Positions 1 to 8,910 of a stretch of 64,000 nucleotides of DNA are shown here, piece by piece (position 1 is the stretch's first letter; every line of letters starts with the position of its first letter). The notes beneath the pieces were generated by a model that was not told where the DNA came from, searched no databases, and was given only the letters and a program-made list of their open reading frames with translations. Source of the stretch: Pseudomonadota bacterium. Lineage in GTDB: Bacteria > Pseudomonadota > Alphaproteobacteria > Sphingomonadales > Sphingomonadaceae. Both the position numbers and the translations under genes were made by a program. The stretch lies in contig JAKPHK010000068.1 of assembly GCA_029550345.1 (NCBI GenBank), positions 142,244 through 206,243 of the forward strand. The letters run 5' to 3'.

Positions 1-408
1 CAGGTCCTGGTTGCCTTCGAAGATCACGCCGTAAAGGTCGAACACTTCGCGTTCGAGCCAGCCGGCGTTAGGCCACAACGTCGTCACGGTCGGCACCGGG
101 GTGTTTTCGGCAGCGTGAACCTTCACCAGCAGGCGGTGATTTTTCGTCACCGACAGCAGCATATAGACCACGTCGAACCGCTCGGCCCGCTCAGGGTAAT
201 CGGCCCCGGCGATTTCCATCAGCTGCTGGTATTCATGCTGATCGCGCAGAATACGCAGTGCATTCTCGATCTCGCCGCGCGCGATCGTCAGCACGATCTC
301 ACCATGCTGTTCAACAGCAGAAGTGAGCATCGATCCCAGCGATGCCGCCAGCGTGTCAATCACGCCGTCGTTCGAAGCGAAACGGGGGGCGGAGTGCACG
401 ACGGTCAT
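1..408 (-). CDS. nuoC: NADH-quinone oxidoreductase subunit C (NuoC), partial
   Basis: Peripheral-arm subunit of respiratory complex I, which passes electrons from NADH to quinone. The visible 136 residues start [10 protein letters not shown] and end at the window edge in WLEREVFDLYGVIFEGN, matching the conserved NuoC segment (W-x-E-R-E-x-x-D-x-x-G). The C-terminal part lies outside the window. The ATG overlaps the stop of the upstream secreted-protein gene by ATGA, so the two are probably translationally coupled. Identity is firm from the motif and from nuoA and nuoB upstream. The unusual point is that nuoB and nuoC are not adjacent. Confidence 0.93.
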   Translation of the reverse strand, partial: MTVVHSAPRFASNDGVIDTLAASLGSMLTSAVEQHGEIVLTIARGEIENALRILRDQHEYQQLMEIAGADYPERAERFDVVYMLLSVTKNHRLLVKVHAAENTPVPTVTTLWPNAGWLEREVFDLYGVIFEGNQDL

Positions 409-974
409 CCGACAAAGGCCAGAGAATTGAAGATGCGGAGCGCCTTGGCCTTGGTGGTGCTGCAATCATCCGCCCGGGCGAAATAGTTGATCGTCACCAG
501 ATCGGCACCGCGCCGCACGGCAAGCTTCCACTTGCACATCGCGGCGTCCTTCACGAGCGAAATGAACGCCCGGTCACCCTTGTGCTTGATGCGATCGACC
601 TTTCCGATCTTGGTATCATCGGCCATTTGCTTGTCGAAGAAATAGTCCGCCCCGGCGGCGCCGGTATCATAGCCAGCACGCAGGACCAGCGCCCAGCCCT
701 CAAGCTTTTCGGGCTCGACACACACGACGATCGTCGCGGCCTTGGCATAGGGCGACTTGCCATCGGAATTTGGCGCATCGGCAAAGCTCAGCTCATTGAA
801 CTTACACGGCATCTCAAAGGTCATGCCGCCAGTGACAGTGCGAACGCTGGTGAAGCCATCGGCGTCCAACGTGCCGGCCCCGCTCTGGTGCCGCTGCATA
901 TCGCCCGGCGCGGCCAGAGCCACTCCCGGCAGCGCCAGAGCCAGCGAAGCAATCGAAATCAGGGTCTTTTTCAT
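405..974 (-). CDS. Hypothetical secreted protein inserted between nuoB and nuoC
   Basis: A 189-residue protein with a typical signal peptide ([21 protein letters not shown], cleavage probably after ALA) and no later membrane segment, so predicted periplasmic. The mature part has four cysteines (in EMPCKF, VVCVEP, AAMCKWK and ADDCSTT), compatible with two disulfides. I recognise no family. It overlaps nuoB upstream and nuoC downstream by ATGA at each end, so it sits within the complex I operon and should be translated with it. Such an exported protein is not one of the 14 core Nuo subunits. A role as assembly or accessory factor is only a guess from position. Confidence 0.85.
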   Translation of the reverse strand: MKKTLISIASLALALPGVALAAPGDMQRHQSGAGTLDADGFTSVRTVTGGMTFEMPCKFNELSFADAPNSDGKSPYAKAATIVVCVEPEKLEGWALVLRAGYDTGAAGADYFFDKQMADDTKIGKVDRIKHKGDRAFISLVKDAAMCKWKLAVRRGADLVTINYFARADDCSTTKAKALRIFNSLAFVG

Positions 975-1528
975 CGCTCGATCGTCCCCACGCGGCGGAT
1001 CTTCCGCTGCAATTGCATCACACCGTACATCAGTGCCTCTGCGGTCGGCGGACAGCCCGGAACGTAGATATCAACCGGCACGATACGGTCACACCCGCGC
1101 ACCACGCTGTAACTGTAGTGGTAGTAACCGCCACCATTAGCGCAGCTGCCCATGCTGATGACATATTTCGGTTCGCTCATCTGGTCATAGACCTTGCGCA
1201 GCGCCGGGGCCATCTTGTTGCAGAGCGTTCCCGCCACGATCATCACGTCGCTCTGGCGCGGGGACGCGCGCGGGGCGAAGCCGAAGCGTTCCATGTCATA
1301 GCGCGGCATGTTGACGTGGATCATCTCCACCGCGCAGCAGGCCAGGCCGAAGGTCATCCACCACAGCGAGCCGGTCCGGGCCCACTGGAACAGATCTTCG
1401 GTGCTGGTGACGACAAAGCCCTTGTCGTTCACCTCGGCGTTGACCGAGTTGAAGAAATCCGCATCCGGCGGGACCAGATCGTGCCGGTTCCAGAGCGGAC
1501 GGCCAATAGCGTCGAGTTGGTCGGTCAT
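971..1528 (-). CDS. nuoB: NADH-quinone oxidoreductase subunit B (NuoB)
   Basis: Complex I subunit that carries the [4Fe-4S] cluster N2, the last carrier before quinone. The 185-residue product starts MTDQLDAIG. It shows the adjacent cysteine pair in ACCAVEMI and the further ligands in GSCANGGG and YVPGCPP, as expected for N2. I chose the ATG at 1528 because it gives a normal length and overlaps the nuoA stop by ATGA; the longer reading adds unrelated sequence. It overlaps the following secreted-protein gene in the same way. Confidence 0.96.
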   Translation of the reverse strand: MTDQLDAIGRPLWNRHDLVPPDADFFNSVNAEVNDKGFVVTSTEDLFQWARTGSLWWMTFGLACCAVEMIHVNMPRYDMERFGFAPRASPRQSDVMIVAGTLCNKMAPALRKVYDQMSEPKYVISMGSCANGGGYYHYSYSVVRGCDRIVPVDIYVPGCPPTAEALMYGVMQLQRKIRRVGTIER

Positions 1529-1899
1529 TCCCAGTCCAGAGCCCCCATCTTCCAGGCATATATCAGCCCGAACACCAGTTCGCCGATGAACACCATCATC
1601 GTGATCCACGCGGCCCAGCCCATTTCGAGGAAGCTGACCGACCAGGGGAACAGGAAGGCCGCTTCAAGATCGAAAACGATGAACAGAATCGCAACCAGAT
1701 AGAAGCGCACGTCGAACTGGCTGCGCGGTTCCTCGAACGCGGGAAAGCCGCATTCGTACTCGCTTTCCTTTTCCGCGGTCGGATTGTGGGCGCCGGTCAA
1801 GCGGGCCACGCCCATCGGCAGGAATACGAAGGCCGCCGAAAGCGCGAAGGCGATCCCGAGATAGATCAGGATCGGCAGGTACTGCGAAAGGTCTACCAA
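1525..1899 (-). CDS. nuoA: NADH-quinone oxidoreductase subunit A (NuoA)
   Basis: Small membrane subunit of complex I. It has three hydrophobic helices and the conserved loop [16 protein letters not shown] followed by [18 protein letters not shown], diagnostic of NuoA. No ATG lies at the expected place. The best start is a TTG at 1899 ([10 protein letters not shown]) with a weak AAGG site upstream, giving 124 residues; the ATG at 1971 would add about 24 unlikely residues. First gene of the nuo operon. Its promoter should lie in the short gap before the aldehyde dehydrogenase gene, where I see no clear consensus. Confidence 0.92.
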   Translation of the reverse strand: MVDLSQYLPILIYLGIAFALSAAFVFLPMGVARLTGAHNPTAEKESEYECGFPAFEEPRSQFDVRFYLVAILFIVFDLEAAFLFPWSVSFLEMGWAAWITMMVFIGELVFGLIYAWKMGALDWE

Positions 1900-2006
1900 G
1901 GAGCCACACTCGCCTTGCTGAACAGATAGCCGCGCCCTAGTCCCGGCGCAGCTTCGGTGCAAGGGGGCCACCCCCCAGATTCAGCCCTATGTGACGAAAA
2001 ATTCCC

Positions 2007-3446
2007 CTACTTCTTCAGCTCCCGCTTCAGCGTGGCCTGGGTTTCCTTGCCGTAAGGCGGCTTGAATCCCGATAGTTTGCCGACATCGAGCCCGGACTGG
2101 CGATAGACCGCCCGCGCGTGGCTGAAAGTGCGGAACCCGTCGATGCCGTGATAACTTCCCATGCCGGACGGCCCGACTCCGCCAAACGGCAGGTCTTCCA
2201 TGGCATTGTGGAACAGCACATCGTTGACCGTGACGCCACCCGAAATGGTGCGCGAGAGAACCTTTTCCTCCTCAGCCCGGTCATCCCCGAAATAGTAGAG
2301 CCCCAGCGGGCGATCGTGGGCATTGACGTAATCAATCGCCTGATCGATCGAATCATAGGTCATCACCGGCAGGATCGGGCCGAAGATTTCCTCCTGCATC
2401 ACCTTCATGTCGTCGTTCACGCCGCGCACGATGGTAAGCGGCATCTTGTTGCCGTTGGACGATTTGAAGTCCTCACCGGCCGGATTGACCTCGATCAGCT
2501 CGGCCCCCTTTGCCCGGGCATCCTCAAGATAGCCCTGCAGCCGCTCGAAATTCCGACCGTTGACGACGGACGTATAGTCATCGTTGCCCAGCAGGGTCGG
2601 ATACATCGCCGCGACGCCGCCCCTGATGCTCTCGATGACATCACCTTCCTGATCCTTGGCCACCAGAAGATAGTCCGGCGCCAGGCAGATCTGGCCGGCA
2701 TTCATCATCTTGCCCATGGCGATCCGCTCACCGGCCTTGTTCTTGTCGGCGCTGCGGCCAATGAAAGTCGGGCTCTTGCCACCCAGCTCCAGCGTTACCG
2801 GAACCAGATTATCGGCCGCCGCCCGCATGATGTGCTTGCCGACACTGGTCGCCCCGGTAAAAATCAGGTGATCGAAGGCCAGCTTGCTGAAGGCCGTGCC
2901 AACTTCAACCCCACCGGTGAACACCGCCATTTCGTCTTCGGCGAAATATTGCGGCACCAGTTCGGCAAACAGATCGGCGACCCGCTCGGTAAATTCGCTC
3001 GGCTTGATCATGGCGCGGTTGCCGGCGGCCAGAATCCCGGCCATCGGCACCATCACCATGCCGATCGGGAAGTTCCACGGGGCGATCACCCCAACCACGC
3101 CCTTGGGCTGATAAACGACCTTGGCCTTCGCCCCGATCAGGCCGAGCGGGAACATCGCCTTGCGCTTTTCATCGCGGCTCCACGCATCGAAATGCTTTTT
3201 GGCATGCTTGAGCGCGCCGACCGACGGCATGATATCAGTCATCAGGGTCTGCTCGACACTGCGATGCCCGAAATCAGCGCTGACCGCCTTGGCAAAGGCA
3301 TCCTTGTGGTCGATCAGCAGGGCAATCGCGCGATCGATCCGATCACGCCGGGCACCGTGGCTTTCGGGCATCGCAGCGGCAAAAGCACCGCGCTGTTTCG
3401 CCAGTACGGCACTCATGCGTTCGATTTCTGCGGCGCTCATGGCCAT
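2007..3446 (-). CDS. Aldehyde dehydrogenase, coniferyl-aldehyde dehydrogenase-like
   Basis: NAD(P)-dependent oxidation of an aldehyde to the acid, cytoplasmic. The 479-residue protein has the ALDH fold landmarks: APWNFPIGM near the cofactor site, FTGATSVGKHIM, the general base in LELGGKSP, and the nucleophilic cysteine in NAGQICLAPDY. The CLAPDY context and the C-terminal VLFHNAMEDLPFGGVGPSG are typical of the class 3/CalB group that includes coniferyl-aldehyde dehydrogenase. The ATG at 3446 has a strong GGGAGGG site just upstream. Monocistronic and divergent from the YbjN gene. The natural substrate cannot be read from sequence. Confidence 0.88.
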   Translation of the reverse strand: MAMSAAEIERMSAVLAKQRGAFAAAMPESHGARRDRIDRAIALLIDHKDAFAKAVSADFGHRSVEQTLMTDIMPSVGALKHAKKHFDAWSRDEKRKAMFPLGLIGAKAKVVYQPKGVVGVIAPWNFPIGMVMVPMAGILAAGNRAMIKPSEFTERVADLFAELVPQYFAEDEMAVFTGGVEVGTAFSKLAFDHLIFTGATSVGKHIMRAAADNLVPVTLELGGKSPTFIGRSADKNKAGERIAMGKMMNAGQICLAPDYLLVAKDQEGDVIESIRGGVAAMYPTLLGNDDYTSVVNGRNFERLQGYLEDARAKGAELIEVNPAGEDFKSSNGNKMPLTIVRGVNDDMKVMQEEIFGPILPVMTYDSIDQAIDYVNAHDRPLGLYYFGDDRAEEEKVLSRTISGGVTVNDVLFHNAMEDLPFGGVGPSGMGSYHGIDGFRTFSHARAVYRQSGLDVGKLSGFKPPYGKETQATLKRELKK

Positions 3447-3585
3447 GCCCTCCCGTTGCTCTTTGCCACTCTTTTTCACGGATCGCACCGGTCTGGCAAG
3501 TGCAGAAGGCCGCCAGGCAATTGCCCGCTTCCATCAAGCCGCAAAAGTGATAGGCAGGTCCGAATTGATCCAGGGAGTTAACTTG

Positions 3586-4080
3586 ATGATGCGCTTGATC
3601 AAAGCCGCTTTTGCCATGCTTGCCGCTTTGGCCGCGCTTCAGGCTCCGCCATCGGCAGCAAAGAACGTCGTCGCCGATGTCGATCAGCTTGCCTCGGTGA
3701 TGAAGGACGCGGGCTACAAGGTCGAGATCAAGGATATGAAAGGCGAACGCTTCATCGCCGTGGAAAGCTCCGGCTACAAGTATGCGATCTTCCCGTTCGG
3801 CTGCGACGATGCCGGGAAGAACTGCAAGTCGGTGCAGTTTTTCGTGGCCTTCGATCCCAAGTCTAGCCCGACGCTGGAGCAGATGAACGGCTATGCCCGC
3901 GAATACCGCTGGGGCCGTGTCTATCTCGACAAGGATGGCGATCCGGCGGTGGAATTCGATCTCGATCTCGAAAAAGGCGGTATGTCGGCCGAGCTTTTCC
4001 TCGATAACGTCGAATATTGGGAGGCGATCATGGTCGCCTATGCCGATTGGGTTTTCGGGGGCAAGGACGAAAAGAAGTAG
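3586..4080 (+). CDS. YbjN-domain secreted protein
   Basis: A 164-residue protein with an N-terminal signal peptide (LIKAAFAMLAALAALQAPPSAA) followed by a YbjN-like domain (pattern ALxxxGYKVEIKD, FIAVESSGYKYAIFPFGC, then VQFFVAF and the C-terminal AELFLDNVEYWEAIM). The family resembles type III chaperone folds but has no settled biochemical role; exported versions are common in sphingomonads. The start is ATG 3586 or the next codon, with GGGAG eight bases upstream. It stands alone between the aldehyde dehydrogenase and thiolase genes. Confidence 0.8.
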   Translation: MMRLIKAAFAMLAALAALQAPPSAAKNVVADVDQLASVMKDAGYKVEIKDMKGERFIAVESSGYKYAIFPFGCDDAGKNCKSVQFFVAFDPKSSPTLEQMNGYAREYRWGRVYLDKDGDPAVEFDLDLEKGGMSAELFLDNVEYWEAIMVAYADWVFGGKDEKK

Positions 4081-4174
4081 GACCACCCCCTACTTTCCGA
4101 CGATTGCCTTTGCTGCGCCGCAGCACTAGAGCGGTGCGGAATCGTTCCCAAAGAAGCTGAGAGGTTGCCCAGCC

Positions 4175-5371
4175 ATGGCCCAGATTTCCGCCAACGATCC
4201 GATCGTCGTCCTTTCCTTCGCGCGTACCCCGATGGGTGCGATGCAGGGCGCGCTTGCCGATGTCAGCGCCACCGATCTGGGCGCCACCGCCATCAAGAGC
4301 GCGGTCGAACGCGCCGGGATCGCCGGTGAGGATGTTGAGCGTGTCTATATGGGCTGCGTGCTTCCGGCTGGCCTGGGCCAGGCCCCTGCCCGTCAGGCAA
4401 CGATCAAGGCCGGCCTGCCCAAATCGGTTCAGGCGACGACCGTCAACAAGGTCTGCGGCTCAGGGATGCAGACCGTTATCATGGGCGCAGAAGCGCTGGC
4501 GGCAGGGACGATCGACATGGTCGTATCCGGCGGCATGGAATCGATGACCAACGCCCCCTATTTGCTCAAGAAGCATCGCTCGGGCGCGCGCATCGGTCAT
4601 GACACCGCTTATGACCATATGTTCCTCGATGGGCTGGAAGATGCCTATGAGCCGGGCCGGGCCATGGGCACTTTTGCGCAGGACACCGCCAACGCCTATC
4701 AGCTGACCCGCGAGAACCAGGACGATTACGCGATCGAATCGCTGCGCCGGGCCAATGCGGCGATCGCCGATGGCGCCTTTACTGCCGAGATTGCGCCGGT
4801 CACCGTGGTAAGCCGTGCTGGCGAAACCGTCGTCGATACCGATGAAGGCCCCGGCAAGGGCCGCCCCGACAAGATCCCCGGCCTGCGCCCGGCCTTTGCC
4901 AAGGACGGCACGATCACCGCGGCAACCTCCAGCTCGATCTCTGACGGCGCCGCCGCGCTGGTGCTGACCCGGGCCAGCGTTGCAGCGGACAAAGGCTTGT
5001 CGCCGGTTGCAACCGTGGTTGCAGTAGCCGCGCACGCGCAGGAACCCAAGGATTTCACCACAGCTCCGGTTGGCGCGATCAACAAGGTTCTGGCCAAGGC
5101 TGGCTGGTCGATGGCCGACGTAGATCTGTTCGAAGTCAACGAGGCTTTCGCCTGTGTGGCGATGTTCGCGATGCATGATCTGGGCATCCCGCACGAAAAG
5201 GTGAACGTTCACGGCGGAGCGACCGCGCTGGGCCACCCGATCGGCGCTTCCGGTGCGCGCATCGTGACCACGCTGATCGCCGCCTTGCAGCGCCACGGTA
5301 AGACCAAGGGCGTGGCCAGCCTGTGCATTGGCGGCGGCGAAGCGACTGCGGTGGCGATCGAACTGGTCTGA
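4175..5371 (+). CDS. Acetyl-CoA C-acetyltransferase (thiolase II)
   Basis: Condenses two acetyl-CoA to acetoacetyl-CoA or runs in reverse; cytoplasmic. The 398-residue protein has the full thiolase signature set: acyl-accepting cysteine in [14 protein letters not shown], the histidine in [16 protein letters not shown] and the second cysteine in SLCIGGGEA. The family includes PhaA, AtoB and related biosynthetic enzymes. With no phaB, phaC or CoA-transferase gene nearby, the pathway (PHB, ketone or amino-acid metabolism) is undecided. The ATG follows GAGAGG at a good distance. Confidence 0.93.
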   Translation: MAQISANDPIVVLSFARTPMGAMQGALADVSATDLGATAIKSAVERAGIAGEDVERVYMGCVLPAGLGQAPARQATIKAGLPKSVQATTVNKVCGSGMQTVIMGAEALAAGTIDMVVSGGMESMTNAPYLLKKHRSGARIGHDTAYDHMFLDGLEDAYEPGRAMGTFAQDTANAYQLTRENQDDYAIESLRRANAAIADGAFTAEIAPVTVVSRAGETVVDTDEGPGKGRPDKIPGLRPAFAKDGTITAATSSSISDGAAALVLTRASVAADKGLSPVATVVAVAAHAQEPKDFTTAPVGAINKVLAKAGWSMADVDLFEVNEAFACVAMFAMHDLGIPHEKVNVHGGATALGHPIGASGARIVTTLIAALQRHGKTKGVASLCIGGGEATAVAIELV

Positions 5372-5409
5372 CCTTCGGCTTGCAAGCCAATCACAGAAGT
5401 CTAAGCTGC

Positions 5410-5433
5410 TCCTCAGGAAAAACATCCTGAGGA
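5410..5433 (+). promoter_or_regulatory. Hairpin overlapping the ribosome site of the lipoprotein gene
   Basis: TCCTCAGG and CCTGAGGA can pair as an 8-bp stem with an 8-base A-rich loop. The right arm contains the first half of the GAGGAGGG ribosome-binding site of the lipoprotein gene that starts at 5442. No U-tract follows, so it is not a normal terminator. It could dampen translation or stabilise the thiolase message end. Confidence 0.4.
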
Positions 5434-5441
5434 GGGTTCTG

Positions 5442-5855
5442 ATGCGCCTAACCGGCAAGATCGTCTTGACCGCCACTCTGGCCCTGGCGCTCGCGGCCTG
5501 CGGCAAGAAGGAGGAGGCTCCCGCAGCTACGGCCAGTGAAACCACCGCCGATGCGACAATGACCGATGCCGCGGCTTCAGGGCCAAAGCCTGGCACTTAT
5601 GAAGTAACCGATGCTGCCGGCAAGAAGGTCGGCACGACCACGATCAACGCCGATGGCACTTACGCCGACGATATGGCCACTGGCCAGCGTATCGCCGGGA
5701 TCGTCAAGGTGAGTGACGGCAAGACTTGCTTCGACCCGTCCGGTCCTGCTGCAGCCCAGTGCTTTACCGAAAGCGCGCCCGCAGCCGATGGCAGCTTCAC
5801 CGCAACCGACGAAAAAGGCGCGGTTGTGACCGTCCGCCCGGTTCCGGCGAAATAG
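5442..5855 (+). CDS. Small hypothetical lipoprotein
   Basis: A 137-residue exported lipoprotein: signal sequence MRLTGKIVLTATLALALAAC with a lipobox ending LAAC, then an Ala/Thr-rich linker and a small domain with GTYEVTDAAGKKVGTTTINA and two more cysteines (in GKTCFDP and AAQCFTE). The pattern suggests a compact beta-rich domain, common in sphingomonads but of unknown function. The start at 5442 follows a strong GAGGAGGG site, part of which lies in a hairpin. Confidence 0.85.
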   Translation: MRLTGKIVLTATLALALAACGKKEEAPAATASETTADATMTDAAASGPKPGTYEVTDAAGKKVGTTTINADGTYADDMATGQRIAGIVKVSDGKTCFDPSGPAAAQCFTESAPAADGSFTATDEKGAVVTVRPVPAK

Positions 5856-5880
5856 GCGACTGACGCTTGCGTGGGGGGCT

Positions 5881-6354
5881 TCAGGGCTCCCCCGCACCCC
5901 ATATGCGGTCTTGGGGCACGAAGCCTTTGCGCGGCCCGACGCTCATCTGACACCAGCCGTTGCCGCAATCTCCCAGTACCCCGACCACGCCGGGGGCGAG
6001 CCGCCACAGCAGCTTCGCATCGCCGCGCCCGGCATCGCGCATATCGGCCGGCGTTTTCCCGCGAATGTATCCGGTGCGCTGGCGCGTCAGGAAGCGGGCC
6101 AGCACCCAGCCTTGCGCACCGTCCGGATCTTCGACCAGCCGCCAGCCCTCTTTCAGGCGCAGCACCTTGAGCGGCAATGCCGGGCGCTTGTAAACCCACA
6201 GGATCCGATAGTCCTCGCCCGGCCCCACCCGCATATTGACCTCACTTGCCCGGATTGACGCCCAGTAGGGAGTCTGCACCGCATCCTGCGCCAATGCAGG
6301 AACGGCAAGGCCCAGCGCGGCCAGAATCAGGAACAATTTGCGAATGATCGGCAT
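5881..6354 (-). CDS. Exported SH3-like domain protein
   Basis: A 157-residue protein with signal peptide MPIIRKLFLILAALGLAVPA cleaved near ALAQ. The mature part holds two bacterial SH3-like motifs: SEVNMRVGPGEDYRILWVYK with EGWRLVEDPDGAQGWV, and a second unit ending NGWCQMSVGPRKGFVPQD. Such domains usually bind peptidoglycan or short peptides in the periplasm. It stands alone, convergent with the small lipoprotein gene and divergent from the hydroxyacid dehydrogenase gene. The partner is unknown. Confidence 0.85.
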   Translation of the reverse strand: MPIIRKLFLILAALGLAVPALAQDAVQTPYWASIRASEVNMRVGPGEDYRILWVYKRPALPLKVLRLKEGWRLVEDPDGAQGWVLARFLTRQRTGYIRGKTPADMRDAGRGDAKLLWRLAPGVVGVLGDCGNGWCQMSVGPRKGFVPQDRIWGAGEP

Positions 6355-6433
6355 GGCCGGACTCTTAGCGCGTGGGCGCCGATCTCTTCAAGCCGCTTGA
6401 CCCGCCCGCCCCCGACCGCCTAGCGATCACCTT

Positions 6434-7453
6434 ATGACAGTGGTCACCGACACCAGGCTAACCCGGCGCCTTGAAGGCAAACCGCGCGTCCACGTAACGC
6501 GCCATCTGCTGCCTTCGATCGAAGCGCGCATGAACGAATTGTTCGAGGTGGTTCTGAACCTTGAGGATCGGCCGCTCAGCCGCGATGAACTAGTCGCGGC
6601 GATGCGCGATTGCGACGTGCTGGTGCCGACCGTCACGGACCGGATCGATGCCGGAATGCTGGATGAGGCTGGTGATCGGCTTGGCCTGATCGCCAATTTC
6701 GGGGCGGGCATCGAGCACATCGACCTTACCGCAGCGCGGGCCCGCAAGGTGATCGTCACCAACACGCCGGGCGTCTTCACCGACGATACCGCCGATCTTG
6801 CCATGATGCTGGTCCTGTCTGTCCCGCGCCGCCTGGGTGAAGGCAGCAGGCTTGTCCGCGATGGCAAGTGGACCGGCTGGGCACCCAACGCGATGCTGGG
6901 CCATTGCATCGGAGGCAAGCGGCTGGGGATCGTCGGGATGGGCCGGATCGGCCAGGCCGTTGCCCACCGCGCGCGCGCGTTCGGGCTGGAGATCGTCTAT
7001 CACAACCGCAATCGCCTGCCTTCAAGCGTGGAGAATATGCTGGGCGCAAGCTACGAGCCGGACCTTGACCGGCTGTTCACGGATTGTGACATCATTTCGC
7101 TGCACACCCCGGCCGGATCGGGCACGCACCATCTGGTCAATGCCGCCCGCCTTTCGCTGATGAAGTCCACCGCTTACCTGATCAACACCGCACGCGGCGA
7201 TCTGATTGACGAAGACGCCTTGATCGCAGCGCTGGAAAACGGCACCATCGCCGGGGCCGGGCTCGATGTCTTCGCGCGGGAACCGGAAGTCAATCCCCGG
7301 CTGATAGCCTTGCCTGGTGTCATCACCCTGCCCCACCTGGGCAGCGCGACGATCGAAGGGCGCGAACACGCCGGTGAAAAGGTTATCGCCAACATCCGCT
7401 TCTGGGTCGATGGCCACCGCCCGCCCGATCAGGTGCTGGAAGGCTGGGCATAG
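6434..7453 (+). CDS. D-isomer-specific 2-hydroxyacid dehydrogenase (glyoxylate/hydroxypyruvate reductase type)
   Basis: NAD(P)H-dependent reduction of a 2-ketoacid such as glyoxylate or hydroxypyruvate. The 339-residue protein has a Rossmann motif GIVGMGRIGQAVAHRARAFG, the catalytic arginine in NTARGDLIDEDAL, the glutamate in GLDVFAREPEVN and the catalytic histidine in LPHLGSATIEGR. The substrate is not certain, because glyoxylate, hydroxypyruvate and related enzymes share these motifs. The gene is monocistronic and followed by the amtB promoter region. Confidence 0.9.
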   Translation: MTVVTDTRLTRRLEGKPRVHVTRHLLPSIEARMNELFEVVLNLEDRPLSRDELVAAMRDCDVLVPTVTDRIDAGMLDEAGDRLGLIANFGAGIEHIDLTAARARKVIVTNTPGVFTDDTADLAMMLVLSVPRRLGEGSRLVRDGKWTGWAPNAMLGHCIGGKRLGIVGMGRIGQAVAHRARAFGLEIVYHNRNRLPSSVENMLGASYEPDLDRLFTDCDIISLHTPAGSGTHHLVNAARLSLMKSTAYLINTARGDLIDEDALIAALENGTIAGAGLDVFAREPEVNPRLIALPGVITLPHLGSATIEGREHAGEKVIANIRFWVDGHRPPDQVLEGWA

Positions 7454-7487
7454 GCGCCCTTCGCGCAACATTACTACGCCAGACGGC

Positions 7488-7517
7488 TTGCACCCGCTGC
7501 AAACCTTGCATTAATGC
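7488..7517 (+). promoter_or_regulatory. Dyad symmetries upstream of amtB
   Basis: Two symmetric elements lie 55-85 bases before the amtB start: TTGCA-CCCGC-TGCAA and the perfect palindrome GCATTAATGC. The first contains the half-site TGCACC seen in NtrC operators, but the second half does not fit the consensus. Nitrogen control of this gene would be expected, so the site is a plausible regulator target. Weak evidence. Confidence 0.3.
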
Positions 7518-7571
7518 CGCCTCGATAATGGAATCAAGAATGGTGCCGATCGGGTGCCGGGGGAGCATTGA

Positions 7572-8897
7572 ATGCGCGTCTTTTCAGCGATCGGCCTTTT
7601 GACCATCGGACTGCTTGCACCGGCGATTGCTGCAGCGCAGCCTGCTGCCATCGAACCGGATGTCACCGCAGGTGTGCTGAACAGTGGCGATACGGCCTGG
7701 GTACTCGTTTCTGCGGCTTTGGTGATGATCATGGCTGCCCCAGGGCTGACGCTGTTCTATGGCGGGCTGCTGCGCGCCAAGAACTTCCTGTCGGTGATGG
7801 TGCAAACCGGTGCCATTGTAGCTGCCGTATCGGTGCTGTGGATCGTGATCGGCTATTCGCTGGCTTTCAGCCCGGGAACCAGCGGCTGGATCGGCAATCT
7901 TGACATGGCCATGCTCAACAACACGGTCGATGTGCTGCACGCCGACACCGACATTTCGGTGCGAACCAATGCGCTGTTCCAGATGACTTTCGCCGCCATA
8001 ACCCCGGCGCTGATGGTCGGCGCCTGGGCCGATCGTGCGCGGTTCGGCTGGGTGGTTGGCTTCTCGGCGCTGTGGAGCTTGCTGGTTTATGTCCCGGTCG
8101 CGCACTGGATCTGGGGCGATGGCTGGCTGGCGGCGATGGGGACCAAGGATTTCGCAGGCGGGATCGTCGTCCACACCACCGCCGGGATTTCGGCGCTGGT
8201 CGGCGCAGCCCTGGTCGGCAAACGGCAGGGCTTTCCCAAAACCATCATGTTGCCGCACAGCCCGTCGCTGACCATGGTCGGCGCAGCGCTGCTGTGGGCC
8301 GGCTGGTTCGGCTTTAACGGCGGATCGGCGCTTGCCGCCAGCGACGATGCGGTCAGCGCGATCATCAACACGCATCTGGGCGCCAGCATGGCCGCCCTCA
8401 CCTGGTTGCTGATTGAGCGGATCAAGATCGGCAAACCGACCAGCATCGGCTTTGCAACCGGCGCGATCGCCGGGCTGGCAACGATTACGCCGGCGGCCGG
8501 TTTCGTCTCACCGGGAGCGGCCATTCTGATCGGAATCGTGGGTGCGCTGGTCTGTTTCCCGATGATCCAGCTGGTCAAGCGCAAGCTCGAAATCGACGAT
8601 TCGCTCGACGTTTTCGCGGTCCATGGGATGGGCGGGATCACCGGATCCTTGCTGCTCGCGATCTTCCTGAACGCCGATACCTTTGGCGGAGCGGGATATG
8701 ATGAAGGCGCCTCGATGCTGAGCCAGCTTGCCGCGCAAGGCATCGGGGTTTTTGCGGTTGTGGCCTGGTCAGCGCTTGCCACCGCCCTGATCGCCATTGT
8801 GGTCGGGCTGTTTTTCCCGATGCGCGTCGGCGAAGATGACGAACGCGAAGGCCTTGACCTTACCAGCCACGGCGAACGCGCCTGGGAGATGGATTGA
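7572..8897 (+). CDS. amtB: Ammonium transporter AmtB
   Basis: Inner-membrane ammonium channel. The 441-residue protein has an N-terminal signal-like segment and eleven expected helices. It carries the twin pore histidines (in IVVHTTAGISAL and FAVHGMGGITGS) and the family patterns FYGGLLRAKNFLS and WAGWFGFNGGSAL. ATG 7572 follows GGGGGAG. Amt channels are normally gated by a GlnK/PII protein encoded just upstream, but the upstream gene here is a hydroxyacid dehydrogenase, so GlnK must be elsewhere. Confidence 0.96.
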   Translation: MRVFSAIGLLTIGLLAPAIAAAQPAAIEPDVTAGVLNSGDTAWVLVSAALVMIMAAPGLTLFYGGLLRAKNFLSVMVQTGAIVAAVSVLWIVIGYSLAFSPGTSGWIGNLDMAMLNNTVDVLHADTDISVRTNALFQMTFAAITPALMVGAWADRARFGWVVGFSALWSLLVYVPVAHWIWGDGWLAAMGTKDFAGGIVVHTTAGISALVGAALVGKRQGFPKTIMLPHSPSLTMVGAALLWAGWFGFNGGSALAASDDAVSAIINTHLGASMAALTWLLIERIKIGKPTSIGFATGAIAGLATITPAAGFVSPGAAILIGIVGALVCFPMIQLVKRKLEIDDSLDVFAVHGMGGITGSLLLAIFLNADTFGGAGYDEGASMLSQLAAQGIGVFAVVAWSALATALIAIVVGLFFPMRVGEDDEREGLDLTSHGERAWEMD

Positions 8898-8910
8898 GGC
8901 CGTGCCAGCG

